Origin: Shewanella oneidensis MR-1
GTDB taxonomy: Bacteria > Pseudomonadota > Gammaproteobacteria > Enterobacterales > Shewanellaceae
Direction of reading: 5' to 3'
Assembly (NCBI RefSeq): GCF_000146165.2
Contig: NC_004347.2
Coordinates: 2,480,001-2,544,000 of the forward strand
DNA: 64,000 bases
Made by a program: the position numbers and the translations under genes. Every line of letters starts with the position of its first letter. Within the stretch, counting starts at the first letter, position 1. The notes below the pieces were generated by a model. It was given only the letters and a program-made list of their open reading frames with translations, was not told the DNA's origin and made no database searches. This document shows positions 15,703-24,733 of the stretch, one piece after another.

Positions 15703-16995
15703 GAGGGCGTTCAAAATTCTGTGTCAGGCTAATTTTTAAATTTCTAGCACGCTATCTAAACGTCCTTCAAAATAAATCGCTAACTGAGATAAACAAAGGC
15801 TCCAATTGTGGATTGGCATAGTCCATTTATCTGAGGCGTTTAATATGCCTGCGTAAAGTAGCTTCAACAAGCTATTTTCATTAGGAAATGCACCTTTGGT
15901 TTTGGTGAGCTTTCTAAATTGGCGATGTACAGCCTCAACCGCATTGGTCGTGTAAATCACTTTCCTGATATGTTCTGGGTACTTAAAATAATGGGACAAA
16001 TTATGCCATTTGCGACGCCAAGAGTTGATTACCAGCGGATAAGCATCACCCCATTTGGCCTCCAGTTCGTCCAATGCCATCTCTGCGGCTTCTTTACTCA
16101 CGGCTCGATACACAGGCTTTAAATCAGCCATAAACGCTTTCTGATTTTTTGAGGCGACATACTTCATTGAGTTACGGATCTGGTGGATAACGCATAGCTG
16201 TGTTTCCGTATGAGGAAAGATACTGGCTATGGCCTCAGGGAAACCGGTCAAGCCGTCAACACAGGCGATAAGAATATCTTTTACACCACGATTATTAAGA
16301 TCGGTCAGTACGGATAGCCAGTAATTAGCGCCTTCATTTTCGGATAAGTGAAGCCCTAAAATTTCCTTTTTTCCTTTCATATTAAGCGCTAACAATGTGT
16401 AAACGGCTTTACTGACGTAACGCCCATCCTCTTTGACTTTATAATGTATCGCATCAAGCCAAACGATAGGATAATGGCTATCTAATGGGCGCTGTTGCCA
16501 CGCTTTAAGTTCGGGGATGAGTTTGTCAGTGATAGCACTGACTGTTGCGTTAGACACATTGAGCCCATACATATCTTCAACATGTTGATTAATATCGCGA
16601 TAGCTCATACCTATACTGAACATCGATAACACTTTACGTTCGATTTCATCGGTTAGTGTCGTTTGATTTTTCTTAATCAACTGAGGCTCAAAGGTGCCAT
16701 TGCGGTCTCTAGGCGCGTCTAACTCAAAGTTACCGGACGGATGCTTAATGGTCTTAGGGGTTTTGCCATTTTTACGATTAGGCTGAGGATCATGCGCTAA
16801 ATGCTGCTCAAGCTCAGCCTGGAGAGCGGCTTCAGTGAGTTGCTTGATCAGTGGGCCAAGAATGCTGTCTTTACCTGTGAGGCTTTTACCTGATTGCAGA
16901 TCTTTAAGGGCTTGTTCGAAGTTAAAAGGTTGGGTCATGTGTCATTCCTGTTTTTGAATATTTTACTGAAATGACACAGAATTATGAACACTACC
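15703..16995 (-). mobile_element. IS256-family insertion sequence, copy 1
   Basis: A complete 1293-base insertion sequence. Its imperfect terminal inverted repeats share the core ATTCTGTGTCA: the left end begins GAGGGCGTTCAAAATTCTG and the right end, read inward, begins GGTAGTGTTCATAATTCTG. It carries one transposase gene and is bounded by the 8-bp duplication ACTGATTC. It sits between the DUF1904 gene and a small membrane-protein gene and breaks no recognisable frame. Confidence 0.92.
15736..16938 (-). CDS. IS256-family DDE transposase (copy 1)
   Basis: A 400-residue mutator-type transposase that catalyses copy-out/paste-in movement of the element. The DDE residues fall in WLDAIHYK (first Asp), ACVDGLTGFPEAI (second Asp) and TTNAVEAVHRQFRK (Glu). 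The family signature LCVIHQIRNS, with the conserved Cys-His pair region, is intact. No frameshift or stop is present, so it is probably active. It is roughly 70% identical by eye to the transposase at 45129-46334, so the two are related but distinct insertion sequences and not copies of one element. Confidence 0.95.
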   Translation of the reverse strand: MTQPFNFEQALKDLQSGKSLTGKDSILGPLIKQLTEAALQAELEQHLAHDPQPNRKNGKTPKTIKHPSGNFELDAPRDRNGTFEPQLIKKNQTTLTDEIERKVLSMFSIGMSYRDINQHVEDMYGLNVSNATVSAITDKLIPELKAWQQRPLDSHYPIVWLDAIHYKVKEDGRYVSKAVYTLLALNMKGKKEILGLHLSENEGANYWLSVLTDLNNRGVKDILIACVDGLTGFPEAIASIFPHTETQLCVIHQIRNSMKYVASKNQKAFMADLKPVYRAVSKEAAEMALDELEAKWGDAYPLVINSWRRKWHNLSHYFKYPEHIRKVIYTTNAVEAVHRQFRKLTKTKGAFPNENSLLKLLYAGILNASDKWTMPIHNWSLCLSQLAIYFEGRLDSVLEI

Positions 16996-17189
16996 ACTGA
17001 TTCTGCCTAAATGCATATGCACTGGCAAGCGTCCTTCAGCCTTTGTTCTATATGCCATAAGCGTCTATCACTGAGGTAATCACAAAATGGTGGTTAAATC
17101 ACAAAATATTGGTTCTTACGGATGCAAGCGTGCTTGTCTTGAGTGTTTTAGCGTAAACTAAAACGTCTTCAGCCAACATTACAAACCCT

Positions 17190-17366
17190 ATGAATAAAAA
17201 AATCCTGTTTACCCTTGCTCTTACCTTAGCCTTAGCTTGGGGAATTTTTCATTTTAAAGCGCAACTTGGGTTACTCATTTTACCACTGTTTATCGGGTTA
17301 GTTTTATTTGTCACCCTAAGGCTGTATCGCCTTATGGAAAAAGATGACGGCAGTCATGATCGCTAA
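17190..17366 (+). CDS. small hydrophobic membrane protein (58 residues)
   Basis: I do not recognise a family. The product starts MNKKILFTLALTLALAW, has two closely spaced hydrophobic stretches (about residues 4-17 and 26-42) and ends with a charged tail RLMEKDDGSHDR. It is therefore probably an inner-membrane protein with two segments. It ends 25 bases before dacB on the same strand, which suggests a short operon. No better frame covers the interval, and the hydrophobic-then-polar pattern is unlikely by chance. The ribosome-binding site is weak. Confidence 0.6.
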   Translation: MNKKILFTLALTLALAWGIFHFKAQLGLLILPLFIGLVLFVTLRLYRLMEKDDGSHDR

Positions 17367-17391
17367 CAAAGAGAGTTAATAAACAACAGAC

Positions 17392-18915
17392 ATGGAAACG
17401 TTTTCCCGATTATTCACCTTACCTCGTTCAACGGGCTTACTGCTAACGGTAGTTGCAACTGCCCTATTCCCAAGTAATGTGTGGGCAGCTGCCGCAGATA
17501 TTAAGCATACTACGCTTGACCAACAAATGAGTGATATAGCGCCGTCTCATTCGCAAATTGCGTTACTTGCCCATGATATGTCGAACGACAAGCAGCTTTA
17601 CAGCCAGCAAGCCGATACCTTGTTTATCCCTGCCAGCACCCAAAAAGTGCTTACCGCTGTCACGGCCTTAGCTGCACTTGGACCAGAATTTAGCTATGTG
17701 ACAGATCTTTGGAGTGATGCCCCAATCCGCCAGGGACATGTTGAAGGGAGTGTATATTTACGCTTTAGCGGCGATCCCACATTAACCCACGAGGATTTGA
17801 AGGCTTTATTCGCTCAGCTACAAAAACTGGGCATAAAGCGAATTGAGGGGCACTTATATCTTGTTGGAGATAAACAAGAACAATTACAAGCGCCTGGCTG
17901 GGTTTGGGACGATCTCGGCATTTGTTTTGCGGCACCAGTGTCGAGCTACATCATCAATCAAAACTGTGTATATGGGCAGTTTGTGCCAAGCTCTGCAAAA
18001 CAAACGTCTCGGGTAACATTAAGCGCGAACAGTTATGGTGTTAACGTCAGCAGTGATGCAATTTTTTCCCCTCAAGCGAATCATGATTTTTGCCAACTTG
18101 ATTTAGTCCGCTTAAGCCAAAATCAATATCATCTGCGGGGCTGTTATCCCGGCAGTGAAGCCATACCGCTCGCGATCGCGATTAGCGATCCGCAAAAATT
18201 TGCCATCGACACCTTAACGGCCACGCTAAAAGGAAAAATTTCCCTCTCGGGCAAAGTTAAAATTGGCCATGATATCCCTGATAAGGCAAAACTTATTGCC
18301 AGCCATCGCAGTGCGCCATTGCCCGAGCTATTAAAGACGATGTTACTTAAGTCGGACAACCTGATCGCTGACAGTTTGTTTAAACGTGTAGGGCAAGACT
18401 ATTATAAAACTCAGGGGAGTTTTACTTATGGCGCGGCGGCCATGCGACATATTCTGACTGAGTTAGGGATTGACTTAACCAATGCCAATATCGTCGATGG
18501 TTCTGGGCTTTCTCGCTATAACTTGTTGAGTGCTAAGCAATTAGCTGATGTGCTTACACTCATGTATCAAGATGCTCGCTTTCACAGCTTGATTGATAGT
18601 TTGCCCGAGGCAGGAGTCAGCGGTACGCTAAAATATCGACAGGGTTACACTCAACCACCACTCAAAAACCGTGTTTTTGCCAAAACAGGTTCAATGCAAG
18701 GGGTTGCCAATTTAGCTGGTTTTATTCGAATACCACAACAGCGGGATATCTTATTTGTGGTACTTGAGAATGGCATAAGCCCTGAAACGAAAAAACAACG
18801 CAAACCTGCGTTTAGCGCGGACTTTTTAACTCGACTAATGGCCACAGTTGAACAGCAAGCACACACTAGCCAAACATCTGTCAAAGAACTTAACACGGTT
18901 AAAAAAATTAACTGA
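17392..18915 (+). CDS. dacB: D-alanyl-D-alanine carboxypeptidase/endopeptidase PBP4
   Basis: DacB is a periplasmic class C penicillin-binding protein that trims pentapeptides and cleaves cross-links in peptidoglycan. The 507-residue precursor has a signal peptide ending near WAAAA (about 32-35). Active-site motifs are Ser82-x-x-Lys85 in PASTQK, SDN in LLKSDNLIADS and KTG in FAKTGSMQG, with the large inserted domain between the first two that is typical of PBP4. The length is about 30 residues above E. coli DacB because of a polar C-terminal tail. It is preceded by the small membrane-protein gene and ends at a perfect terminator. Confidence 0.93.
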   Translation: METFSRLFTLPRSTGLLLTVVATALFPSNVWAAAADIKHTTLDQQMSDIAPSHSQIALLAHDMSNDKQLYSQQADTLFIPASTQKVLTAVTALAALGPEFSYVTDLWSDAPIRQGHVEGSVYLRFSGDPTLTHEDLKALFAQLQKLGIKRIEGHLYLVGDKQEQLQAPGWVWDDLGICFAAPVSSYIINQNCVYGQFVPSSAKQTSRVTLSANSYGVNVSSDAIFSPQANHDFCQLDLVRLSQNQYHLRGCYPGSEAIPLAIAISDPQKFAIDTLTATLKGKISLSGKVKIGHDIPDKAKLIASHRSAPLPELLKTMLLKSDNLIADSLFKRVGQDYYKTQGSFTYGAAAMRHILTELGIDLTNANIVDGSGLSRYNLLSAKQLADVLTLMYQDARFHSLIDSLPEAGVSGTLKYRQGYTQPPLKNRVFAKTGSMQGVANLAGFIRIPQQRDILFVVLENGISPETKKQRKPAFSADFLTRLMATVEQQAHTSQTSVKELNTVKKIN

Positions 18916-18922
18916 TTAAACT

Positions 18923-18955
18923 AAAAAGCACTGATAAGTCAGTGCTTTTTCTCTT
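18923..18955. terminator. terminator between dacB and the acyl-CoA dehydrogenase gene
   Basis: Perfect 12-bp stem AAAAAGCACTGA / TCAGTGCTTTTT (18923-18934 and 18939-18950) with loop TAAG. The A and T flanks on each side make it usable from both strands, which suits two convergent genes. Confidence 0.92.
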
Positions 18956-18975
18956 TTACTGCAGTCTATTCAAAC

Positions 18976-20733
18976 TTAGAATAATTCAGCTGGCATCGCC
19001 ATAGTGCTGACATCACCCGCACGCACTTGTGCTAAATGATAGTCCGCTTTAGGCAGTAGCTTATCAAAATAAAATTTCGCAAGATAAGCTTTCTGCTCGG
19101 CAAAGTTTTGATCCTCTGCACTAGGGACTTTATCCAACATAGCTAACCAATAAAAACCATATACGCTGTAACCAAAGGCATCTAAAAAGTCGACAGCACA
19201 GGCATTGATTAACGCCGGTTGCGTCAGTTTTTGCTCATTGACCGATTCGGCCACATTGACTAAAGCATCTAAACGAGCACAGACTGCGGCAATTTTTACA
19301 CCGTCGACCTGCGTAAACTCGCGCATTTGTGCTTTTAATTCAGCCACAAACTCTTTTAGCGTCGCTAAGTTGTCACCCGTGACTTTTCTACCGAGGAAGT
19401 CAATGGCTTGAATACCGTTTGTCCCTTCATAGATTTGCGCGATACGGGTATCACGCACCAGTTGCTCAACGCCCGTTTCGCGAATATAACCATGCCCACC
19501 AAAGACTTGCTGCGCCATAATGGTGGCATCTAAACCACGGTCGGTTAAAAACGCTTTAGCGACAGGCGTTAATAAACCAACATAACGGGCAGCTTTGGCT
19601 TTTACGTCATCTTGAGCATATTTTGCTAGATCGAGTTGCTTACCAGTAAATACCGAGAGTGCGCGTCCTGCTTCAGTCATCGCACGGATTGTCAGTAACA
19701 TACGGCGTACATCGCCATGGACAATAATCGGATCAGAATCAGAGCCCGTGGGCGAGCCACCGGCGGCAACGCCTTGACTACGTTCTTTAGCATAATCAGT
19801 GGCCATTTGATATGCAGCTTGCGCGCTACCGAGCCCTTGAATACCTATGGCTAAACGTTCGTAGTTCATCATAGTGAACATGCAGACAAGGCCACGATTC
19901 GGCTCGCCAATCAGATAGCCCTTTGCTTCATCAAAATTCATCACGCAGGTTGCAGAGCCCTTAAGGCCCATTTTGTGCTCAATTGACCCCACACTAACAC
20001 CGTTAGTCCCACCTAAGCAGCCATCTTTATTGACGGTGATTTTTGGCACGAGAAACAGTGAAATACCTTTGCTTTCAGGTAATTTTGCGAGCACTAAGTG
20101 AATGACGTTCTCGGTCAGATCGTGATCACCGCCAGTGATAAAGATTTTGCTGCCACTGATCGCATAACTTCCATCTTCCTGTGGGACAGCACGAGTGCGA
20201 ATATTACGCAGATCCGAGCCAGCCTGTGGCTCTGTCATATCCATTGCTCCAGCCCATTCGCCAGAATATAACTTAGGCAAATAGGCTTGTTTTAATACTT
20301 CGCTGCCGTGGGCATTGATACACAACGCGGCCCCCGCAGTTAACGAGCCATAAAGCGTAAACGCATTACAGGCGCTATAAGCCATTTCATCCACTAATAC
20401 ACCGAGCATTTTGGGCATGCCCATGCCACCAAACTCCGGCTCACCGCATAAGCCTACCCAACCACCCTGGGAATATTGATCATAAACCGCTTTATACCCC
20501 TCGGGGGTAATCACACAATTATCTTGGTGTAAAACGCCCTGCTCATCGCCTGCACGGTTTAACGGATGGATTAATTGCGCGCTGATTTTTGCCGCTTCTT
20601 CAAGAATCGCGTTGGCCGTATCCATATCAACCATTTCAGCAATATCAGGTAATTGTGACCAAGTATTGGGGGCATCGAAAACCTGTTCCAGTAAGAAACG
20701 CATATCTGCTAACGGGGCTTGGTAAGGATTCAT
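18976..20733 (-). CDS. acyl-CoA dehydrogenase (long form with C-terminal extension)
   Basis: An FAD-dependent acyl-CoA dehydrogenase for the first step of fatty-acid beta-oxidation. The 585-residue protein has the usual N-terminal, beta and C-terminal domains (AMDMTEPQAGSDLRNIRTRA; FGGHGYIRETGVEQLVRD; the catalytic base in QIYEGTNGIQ) plus the extra C-terminal domain found in the roughly 590-residue bacterial class. The N-terminal segment NPYQAPLADMRFLLEQVF is typical of that class. The chain-length preference cannot be read from sequence. It is transcribed away from the DUF2058 gene with about 220 bases between them. Confidence 0.9.
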   Translation of the reverse strand: MNPYQAPLADMRFLLEQVFDAPNTWSQLPDIAEMVDMDTANAILEEAAKISAQLIHPLNRAGDEQGVLHQDNCVITPEGYKAVYDQYSQGGWVGLCGEPEFGGMGMPKMLGVLVDEMAYSACNAFTLYGSLTAGAALCINAHGSEVLKQAYLPKLYSGEWAGAMDMTEPQAGSDLRNIRTRAVPQEDGSYAISGSKIFITGGDHDLTENVIHLVLAKLPESKGISLFLVPKITVNKDGCLGGTNGVSVGSIEHKMGLKGSATCVMNFDEAKGYLIGEPNRGLVCMFTMMNYERLAIGIQGLGSAQAAYQMATDYAKERSQGVAAGGSPTGSDSDPIIVHGDVRRMLLTIRAMTEAGRALSVFTGKQLDLAKYAQDDVKAKAARYVGLLTPVAKAFLTDRGLDATIMAQQVFGGHGYIRETGVEQLVRDTRIAQIYEGTNGIQAIDFLGRKVTGDNLATLKEFVAELKAQMREFTQVDGVKIAAVCARLDALVNVAESVNEQKLTQPALINACAVDFLDAFGYSVYGFYWLAMLDKVPSAEDQNFAEQKAYLAKFYFDKLLPKADYHLAQVRAGDVSTMAMPAELF

Positions 20734-20865
20734 TGGTAGACTCTTAAACGTAGGATTAAAACAGTTGTTTTAATTTATACCAGTTCTATACAGAAAACAA
20801 TCTCATTACAAATACACTTTGGTGCAAAGTTCTCATCGCAAACAGCAACAGCGTAAATAACCGAC

Positions 20866-20896
20866 AATAAAAAACCCTTAAGTTGCCTTAAGGGTT
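20866..20896 (-). terminator. terminator after the DUF2058 gene
   Basis: Stem AACCCTTAAG (20873-20882), loop TTGC, stem CTTAAGGGTT (20887-20896). Read on the minus strand it is followed by a T-run (A's at 20868-20874 on the plus strand). It ends the minus-strand gene at 20955. Confidence 0.85.
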
Positions 20897-20954
20897 ATAG
20901 TATAGCCAGAATTGACTTGATGATTGTCGGCTTAGCTCACGATTAACATATCGA

Positions 20955-21497
20955 TTACCACATTAAATCGTCAGGGATCGCATAATCAGCATAAGGGTCA
21001 TCTTCGACTTCTATTGCCTTGCCCGCATCCTGCTGCCATAAATAGCCACACCATTGTGGCACCAATAGATTCACACGTTCGGCAAGCTTGTGGGGGACCA
21101 AGTAGCTCTTATCTTCGTATCGAACAATCCCTAATTGCCCTTTAAGCAACTCGGATTGAATTTTCTCATCGATATAGACGGAGTAAATTTTACTATCGAG
21201 CGTATAGTTGAATTTGATCTCGGCATGACTTGGGATCTTGATGGCAAATTGCGTGAATTCACTCACTAATCCACGCACTTGTCCACGGGCAGTTGCCTCT
21301 GCAAAGCGTTGCTCATTGAGGGCTTTGTCTTTTTCTGCTTGTAAGCGTTTTTGCTCGGCAATCTCGAGTTTTAATGCGCTTGAGCCATCATCAACCCGCG
21401 CTTTTTTATCACGACGCTTTTGCGTTTTCACATCACGCACTTTTTGTTTACTGGCAAGTCCAGCTTTCAGTAGCTGCTCTTGTAATGCATTAGCCAT
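20955..21497 (-). CDS. DUF2058 family protein (YaiL-like)
   Basis: A 180-residue protein of the DUF2058/YaiL family, described in annotations as nucleoprotein or polynucleotide-associated, with no established function. Residues about 1-75 are strongly charged and helical, rich in Lys, Arg, Glu and Gln (LKAGLASKQKVRDVKTQKRR), and probably form a coiled coil. The C-terminal half is a compact domain with KIYSVYIDEKIQ and a terminal acidic DDPYADYAIPDDLMW. It lies 45 bases downstream of the SDR gene and may be co-transcribed with it, but the functions look unrelated. Confidence 0.78.
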   Translation of the reverse strand: MANALQEQLLKAGLASKQKVRDVKTQKRRDKKARVDDGSSALKLEIAEQKRLQAEKDKALNEQRFAEATARGQVRGLVSEFTQFAIKIPSHAEIKFNYTLDSKIYSVYIDEKIQSELLKGQLGIVRYEDKSYLVPHKLAERVNLLVPQWCGYLWQQDAGKAIEVEDDPYADYAIPDDLMW

Positions 21498-21542
21498 GGA
21501 TTTTCACCCGATTTTCTATTAAATAAATGAGTTATAACTATT

Positions 21543-22370
21543 TTAGTTACTGCCCTTTGCAGCTAATTCACCTAAGGCAGTCATCGCGATACTGGCACCG
21601 CCCAGTGACCAACCACCATCGACGGGAAGTACAACACCCGTGATATAGGATGCCAGCTCAGAGCCTAAAAATAACGCTGCGTTGGCAATATCTTGCCCTT
21701 CGCCATTTCGTTTTAACGGTACAGATTGTGCCACTTGTTGCTGCAGGACCACACTCGGCGCTAAACGATTAAAGCCTTCTGTGCCTGTAATCGGGCCTGG
21801 AATAATGGAGTTAATTCGAATCCCTTCACAGCCCCATTCAATTGCGAGCGTTCGAGTCAGCATGTCCACCCCCGCTTTTGCGGCACAAACATGGGCCTGC
21901 ATTGGCATCGCAATAGATGCCTGCGGCGCAGAAATTTGAATAATATTCCCCTGTGGGCGACGCAGTAAAGGATAAGCCGTTTTCAGTACTTGAAAACTAC
22001 CCAACAAATCAATATCCATCACCGCTTTAAAGCCATTTGCAGTGAGTTTAGCGGCGGTTGCAGGGAAGTTTCCAGCCGCGCCACTAACTAACACATCAAT
22101 AAAGCCAAACTCAGAGGCGATCGCCTCAAAACCTTGCTCGACAGCGACTAAGTCTCTCACATCAAAACTCACCCCAAGGTGAATACCCTCAGGATGAGCT
22201 TGTTTAAGCTGTAACACAGCGGCATCGACCTTATCTTGGCTTCGACTCGCCACCGCCACATTGGCACCCGCATGGGCAAATGCAATGGCGATTGCGAGAT
22301 TAATGCCACTGGTCCCACCGACAACGACAACATTCTTACCCTGATAATTAAACATCGTAGTATTGAGCAT
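21543..22370 (-). CDS. SDR oxidoreductase resembling peroxisomal-type 2,4-dienoyl-CoA reductase
   Basis: A Rossmann-fold short-chain dehydrogenase of 275 residues. The cofactor loop GGTSGINLAIA (18-28) replaces the classical TGxxxGIG. The usual catalytic YxxxK tyrosine is absent: Lys165 lies in HVCAAKAG with Val161 at the Tyr position. The features AAGNF (98-102), AAKAGVDMLTRTLAIEWG and RINSIIPGPITGTEGF match animal mitochondrial and peroxisomal 2,4-dienoyl-CoA reductases (DECR), which also lack that tyrosine motif. A role in NADPH-dependent reduction of dienoyl-CoA from unsaturated fatty acids is therefore inferred. The nearby acyl-CoA dehydrogenase gene fits this. Confidence 0.75.
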   Translation of the reverse strand: MLNTTMFNYQGKNVVVVGGTSGINLAIAIAFAHAGANVAVASRSQDKVDAAVLQLKQAHPEGIHLGVSFDVRDLVAVEQGFEAIASEFGFIDVLVSGAAGNFPATAAKLTANGFKAVMDIDLLGSFQVLKTAYPLLRRPQGNIIQISAPQASIAMPMQAHVCAAKAGVDMLTRTLAIEWGCEGIRINSIIPGPITGTEGFNRLAPSVVLQQQVAQSVPLKRNGEGQDIANAALFLGSELASYITGVVLPVDGGWSLGGASIAMTALGELAAKGSN

Positions 22371-22435
22371 GGACGTTCTCCGTGAACGGTATTGTCTGAT
22401 GATCCTTAACAGCTAAAATGGTGCTAACCAGTTCG

Positions 22436-23134
22436 CTAAACCAATGACTGGTGAATGGCCTGCAGCGCAGCCAGAGGATCAGTCGCCTTAGTGATCGGAC
22501 GACCAATCACTAAATAATCAGCACCGGCGGCAAGCGCCTCAGGCGGCGTCATCACGCGGTGTTGGTCACCAACATCACTACCGACAGGTCGAATGCCTGG
22601 GGTAATCAATTTAAAGTCTTGACCTAATAGTGACTTAAGTATGCTCGCCTCTTGGGCCGAACAGACAACACCATCAAGTTCTGCCTGTTTAGTCAATTTA
22701 GCTAAACGCTGAACATGCTCAAATGCAGGCACATCAATACCTATCAATTTAAGGTCTTCATCGCTCATTGAGGTTAATACCGTCACGGCAATCAGCATTG
22801 GCGCCTCTTTACCGTATGGCTGCAAAGCCTTTTTTGCCGCTTCCATCATGGCCAAGCCACCGCTGGCATGGACGTTTGTCATCCACACGCCAAGTTCCGC
22901 TGCAGCAGTGACTGCTTTAGCAACAGTATTGGGAATATCGTGAAACTTTAAGTCAAGGAAAAGATCAAAGCCACGTTCGTGGATATCTTTCACCAGTTGT
23001 GGGCCAAACAGGGTAAACATTTCTTTGCCGACTTTCAGGCGACACATGTTGGGATCGAGTTGATCTATCAATTGTAAAGCATGGTTTTTATTATCGTAAT
23101 CAAGCGCTACGAGGATAGGTTTAGTCGTCATCAT
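22436..23134 (-). CDS. pyrF: orotidine 5'-phosphate decarboxylase
   Basis: PyrF converts OMP to UMP, the last step of de novo pyrimidine nucleotide synthesis. The 232-residue TIM-barrel protein shows the active-site signature [13 protein letters not shown] with its Asp-x-Lys-x-x-Asp arrangement, VHASGG, CSAQEAS and the phosphate-binding end VIGRPIT. It lies 39 bases downstream of lapB, as in E. coli and many gammaproteobacteria, and so belongs to the ihfB-lapA-lapB-pyrF cluster. Confidence 0.96.
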   Translation of the reverse strand: MMTTKPILVALDYDNKNHALQLIDQLDPNMCRLKVGKEMFTLFGPQLVKDIHERGFDLFLDLKFHDIPNTVAKAVTAAAELGVWMTNVHASGGLAMMEAAKKALQPYGKEAPMLIAVTVLTSMSDEDLKLIGIDVPAFEHVQRLAKLTKQAELDGVVCSAQEASILKSLLGQDFKLITPGIRPVGSDVGDQHRVMTPPEALAAGADYLVIGRPITKATDPLAALQAIHQSLV

Positions 23135-23173
23135 CTCTCCAACAGGGTTACACTAACTAGGTATTTCAAAAGG

Positions 23174-24334
23174 TTATTCACCGTCCAATCCTCGTATCCG
23201 TTTAATGGTGCCCCATTTTTTGCAAGAAGGACAATGCCAATACAGCGTATGGGATGGAAAACCACATTCTTTACAGCGATAGCTTGGACGGAATTTAATT
23301 TGTTGTTCAACAAGTTGCTCAAGCATAGTCAAACTTTGTTTGGCTTGCCCTTCTTCTGCTTGGCGTAAATGCATCTGCATTAAGTGCTGAAAGCCCTTCA
23401 TGGTAGGATGGCGATACAGCGCATCCAGCACCATGTTTTCGGCGGCTTTTATCTCATCAAGGCTTATCATATGTTGGGCAAGCGCAACCACCACGGATAC
23501 ACCAGCGCCTTCAGCCATAGCGCCTGCCAATAACTCTTGATAGCCCTCTTTATCTTGGGTATCGCGATACACTTGTTTCGCCGTCGGTAATGCATCGGCA
23601 AAAAGCTCAATATCAGCCTTTTTTAAGGCTATAAGCATGGATTTACACTGGCTGTAATCCTTCGCATCGAGGAATTTCTTGGCAAGGGTCAATAAGGCGC
23701 GGCCACATTTGGGATCTTGTTTTAGGGCTTGCTGCAGTAACTTGATCTTCTCTGCATCATCGCTGGTTTCATCGGCAAGCTGACAATAAAAATGTGCTGT
23801 AATCGGTTTGAGCACCTGCTGCCGTTTACGGCTTAAACGTTTGGTGATATCGATAGCCTTTTGCCATTCCTTAATCACTTGGTAAATCGCAATTAATTGT
23901 GTCTCTGACTCTTCGCTATGGTCATCTTGACTGACTAAATTTAGAAAAATTTCCTCGGCGCGATCATAAAATCCCGCTGCAAGATAGTCTTTGCCCAGCT
24001 CCATCATGGCGATATCGCGCTGTTCATTGGTCAATGTTGGGCGGGCAATTAAGTTTTGGTGAATACGAATCGAGCGGTCAACTTCACCGCGCTTACGGAA
24101 TAAAGAACCGAGGGACAGATGGGTATCGATGGTTTCATCGTCCACATCGAGCATACTGATAAACAAGTCGACCGCTTTGTCCGACTCGTTAGACAACAGG
24201 AAATTCAAGCCAGTGAAATAATCACGACTTAATTGTTTACGCTGATTACTCTGATTTTGCCTTATACTCCGCCGTCCCATATACCAACCGTAACCGGCAG
24301 CTATTGGGAGCAACAGGAAGAGGATCTCAAGCAT
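23174..24334 (-). CDS. lapB: lipopolysaccharide assembly protein LapB (YciM)
   Basis: LapB is an inner-membrane-anchored TPR protein that, with FtsH, regulates LpxC turnover and so balances lipopolysaccharide and phospholipid synthesis. The 386-residue protein has one N-terminal membrane helix (residues 1-16), about nine TPR-like repeats through the middle, and a C-terminal rubredoxin-like metal site with CKECGF and CPSCKKWG. The length is within a few residues of E. coli LapB. Its start lies one base after the lapA stop, so the two are co-translated. Confidence 0.95.
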   Translation of the reverse strand: MLEILFLLLPIAAGYGWYMGRRSIRQNQSNQRKQLSRDYFTGLNFLLSNESDKAVDLFISMLDVDDETIDTHLSLGSLFRKRGEVDRSIRIHQNLIARPTLTNEQRDIAMMELGKDYLAAGFYDRAEEIFLNLVSQDDHSEESETQLIAIYQVIKEWQKAIDITKRLSRKRQQVLKPITAHFYCQLADETSDDAEKIKLLQQALKQDPKCGRALLTLAKKFLDAKDYSQCKSMLIALKKADIELFADALPTAKQVYRDTQDKEGYQELLAGAMAEGAGVSVVVALAQHMISLDEIKAAENMVLDALYRHPTMKGFQHLMQMHLRQAEEGQAKQSLTMLEQLVEQQIKFRPSYRCKECGFPSHTLYWHCPSCKKWGTIKRIRGLDGE

Positions 24335-24335
24335 A

Positions 24336-24611
24336 TTAGGCGTCTACACCTTGAGGTTTTTTAGCGGTTTGAAGCGTTAATTTCTTTCTCGTCGCCGCTA
24401 AAGCCAATTTGAGTCTGACAATATAATAGCTCGCCACGAGCCAACTGAGCATAAAGCCCGTAAAGAAAACCACCGCTAACACGACGGGTAAACGGTACTC
24501 ACCCTGAGCCACAAAGTAGCTGATTGTCACTACTTGTTCATTACGTGCGCCAAACACTAAAGCCACGATAAATAACAGTGCCACAAGGACTGTCGCTACA
24601 AAAGATTTCAC
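24336..24611 (-). CDS. lapA: lipopolysaccharide assembly protein LapA (YciS, DUF1049)
   Basis: LapA is a small inner-membrane partner of LapB and FtsH in control of lipopolysaccharide synthesis. The 91-residue protein has two membrane helices (about residues 4-20 and 42-64), with the DUF1049 signature GARNEQVVTISYF between them, and a basic cytoplasmic tail. It is followed one base later by lapB and preceded by ihfB, the conserved gammaproteobacterial order. Confidence 0.93.
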   Translation of the reverse strand: MKSFVATVLVALLFIVALVFGARNEQVVTISYFVAQGEYRLPVVLAVVFFTGFMLSWLVASYYIVRLKLALAATRKKLTLQTAKKPQGVDA

Positions 24612-24689
24612 GTCGGACTCCCTAACTGCCTTTCAATTTTCTGATTATCCAAGAAATTTACTGAGCTGACCAGCTTTGCCTTCCATTAG

Positions 24690-24720
24690 GTATAAAAAAG
24701 CCCCCTTGCGGAGGCTTTTT
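24690..24720 (-). terminator. terminator after ihfB
   Basis: Stem AAAAAGCCCCC / GGAGGCTTTTT (24695-24705 and 24710-24720, one mismatch) with a short loop, and a T-run when read on the minus strand. It lies just after ihfB and before lapA, so it partly separates rpsA-ihfB from lapAB-pyrF. Confidence 0.82.
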
Positions 24721-24733
24721 GCAATGCGGTCAA

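Larger units (their letters stand above)
15695..17003. repeat. 8-bp target-site duplication flanking IS element 1
   Basis: ACTGATTC occurs at 15695-15702 and again at 16996-17003, directly abutting the two ends of the IS256-family element. Eight-base duplications are characteristic of that family. The intact pair indicates simple, fairly recent transposition. Confidence 0.9.
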
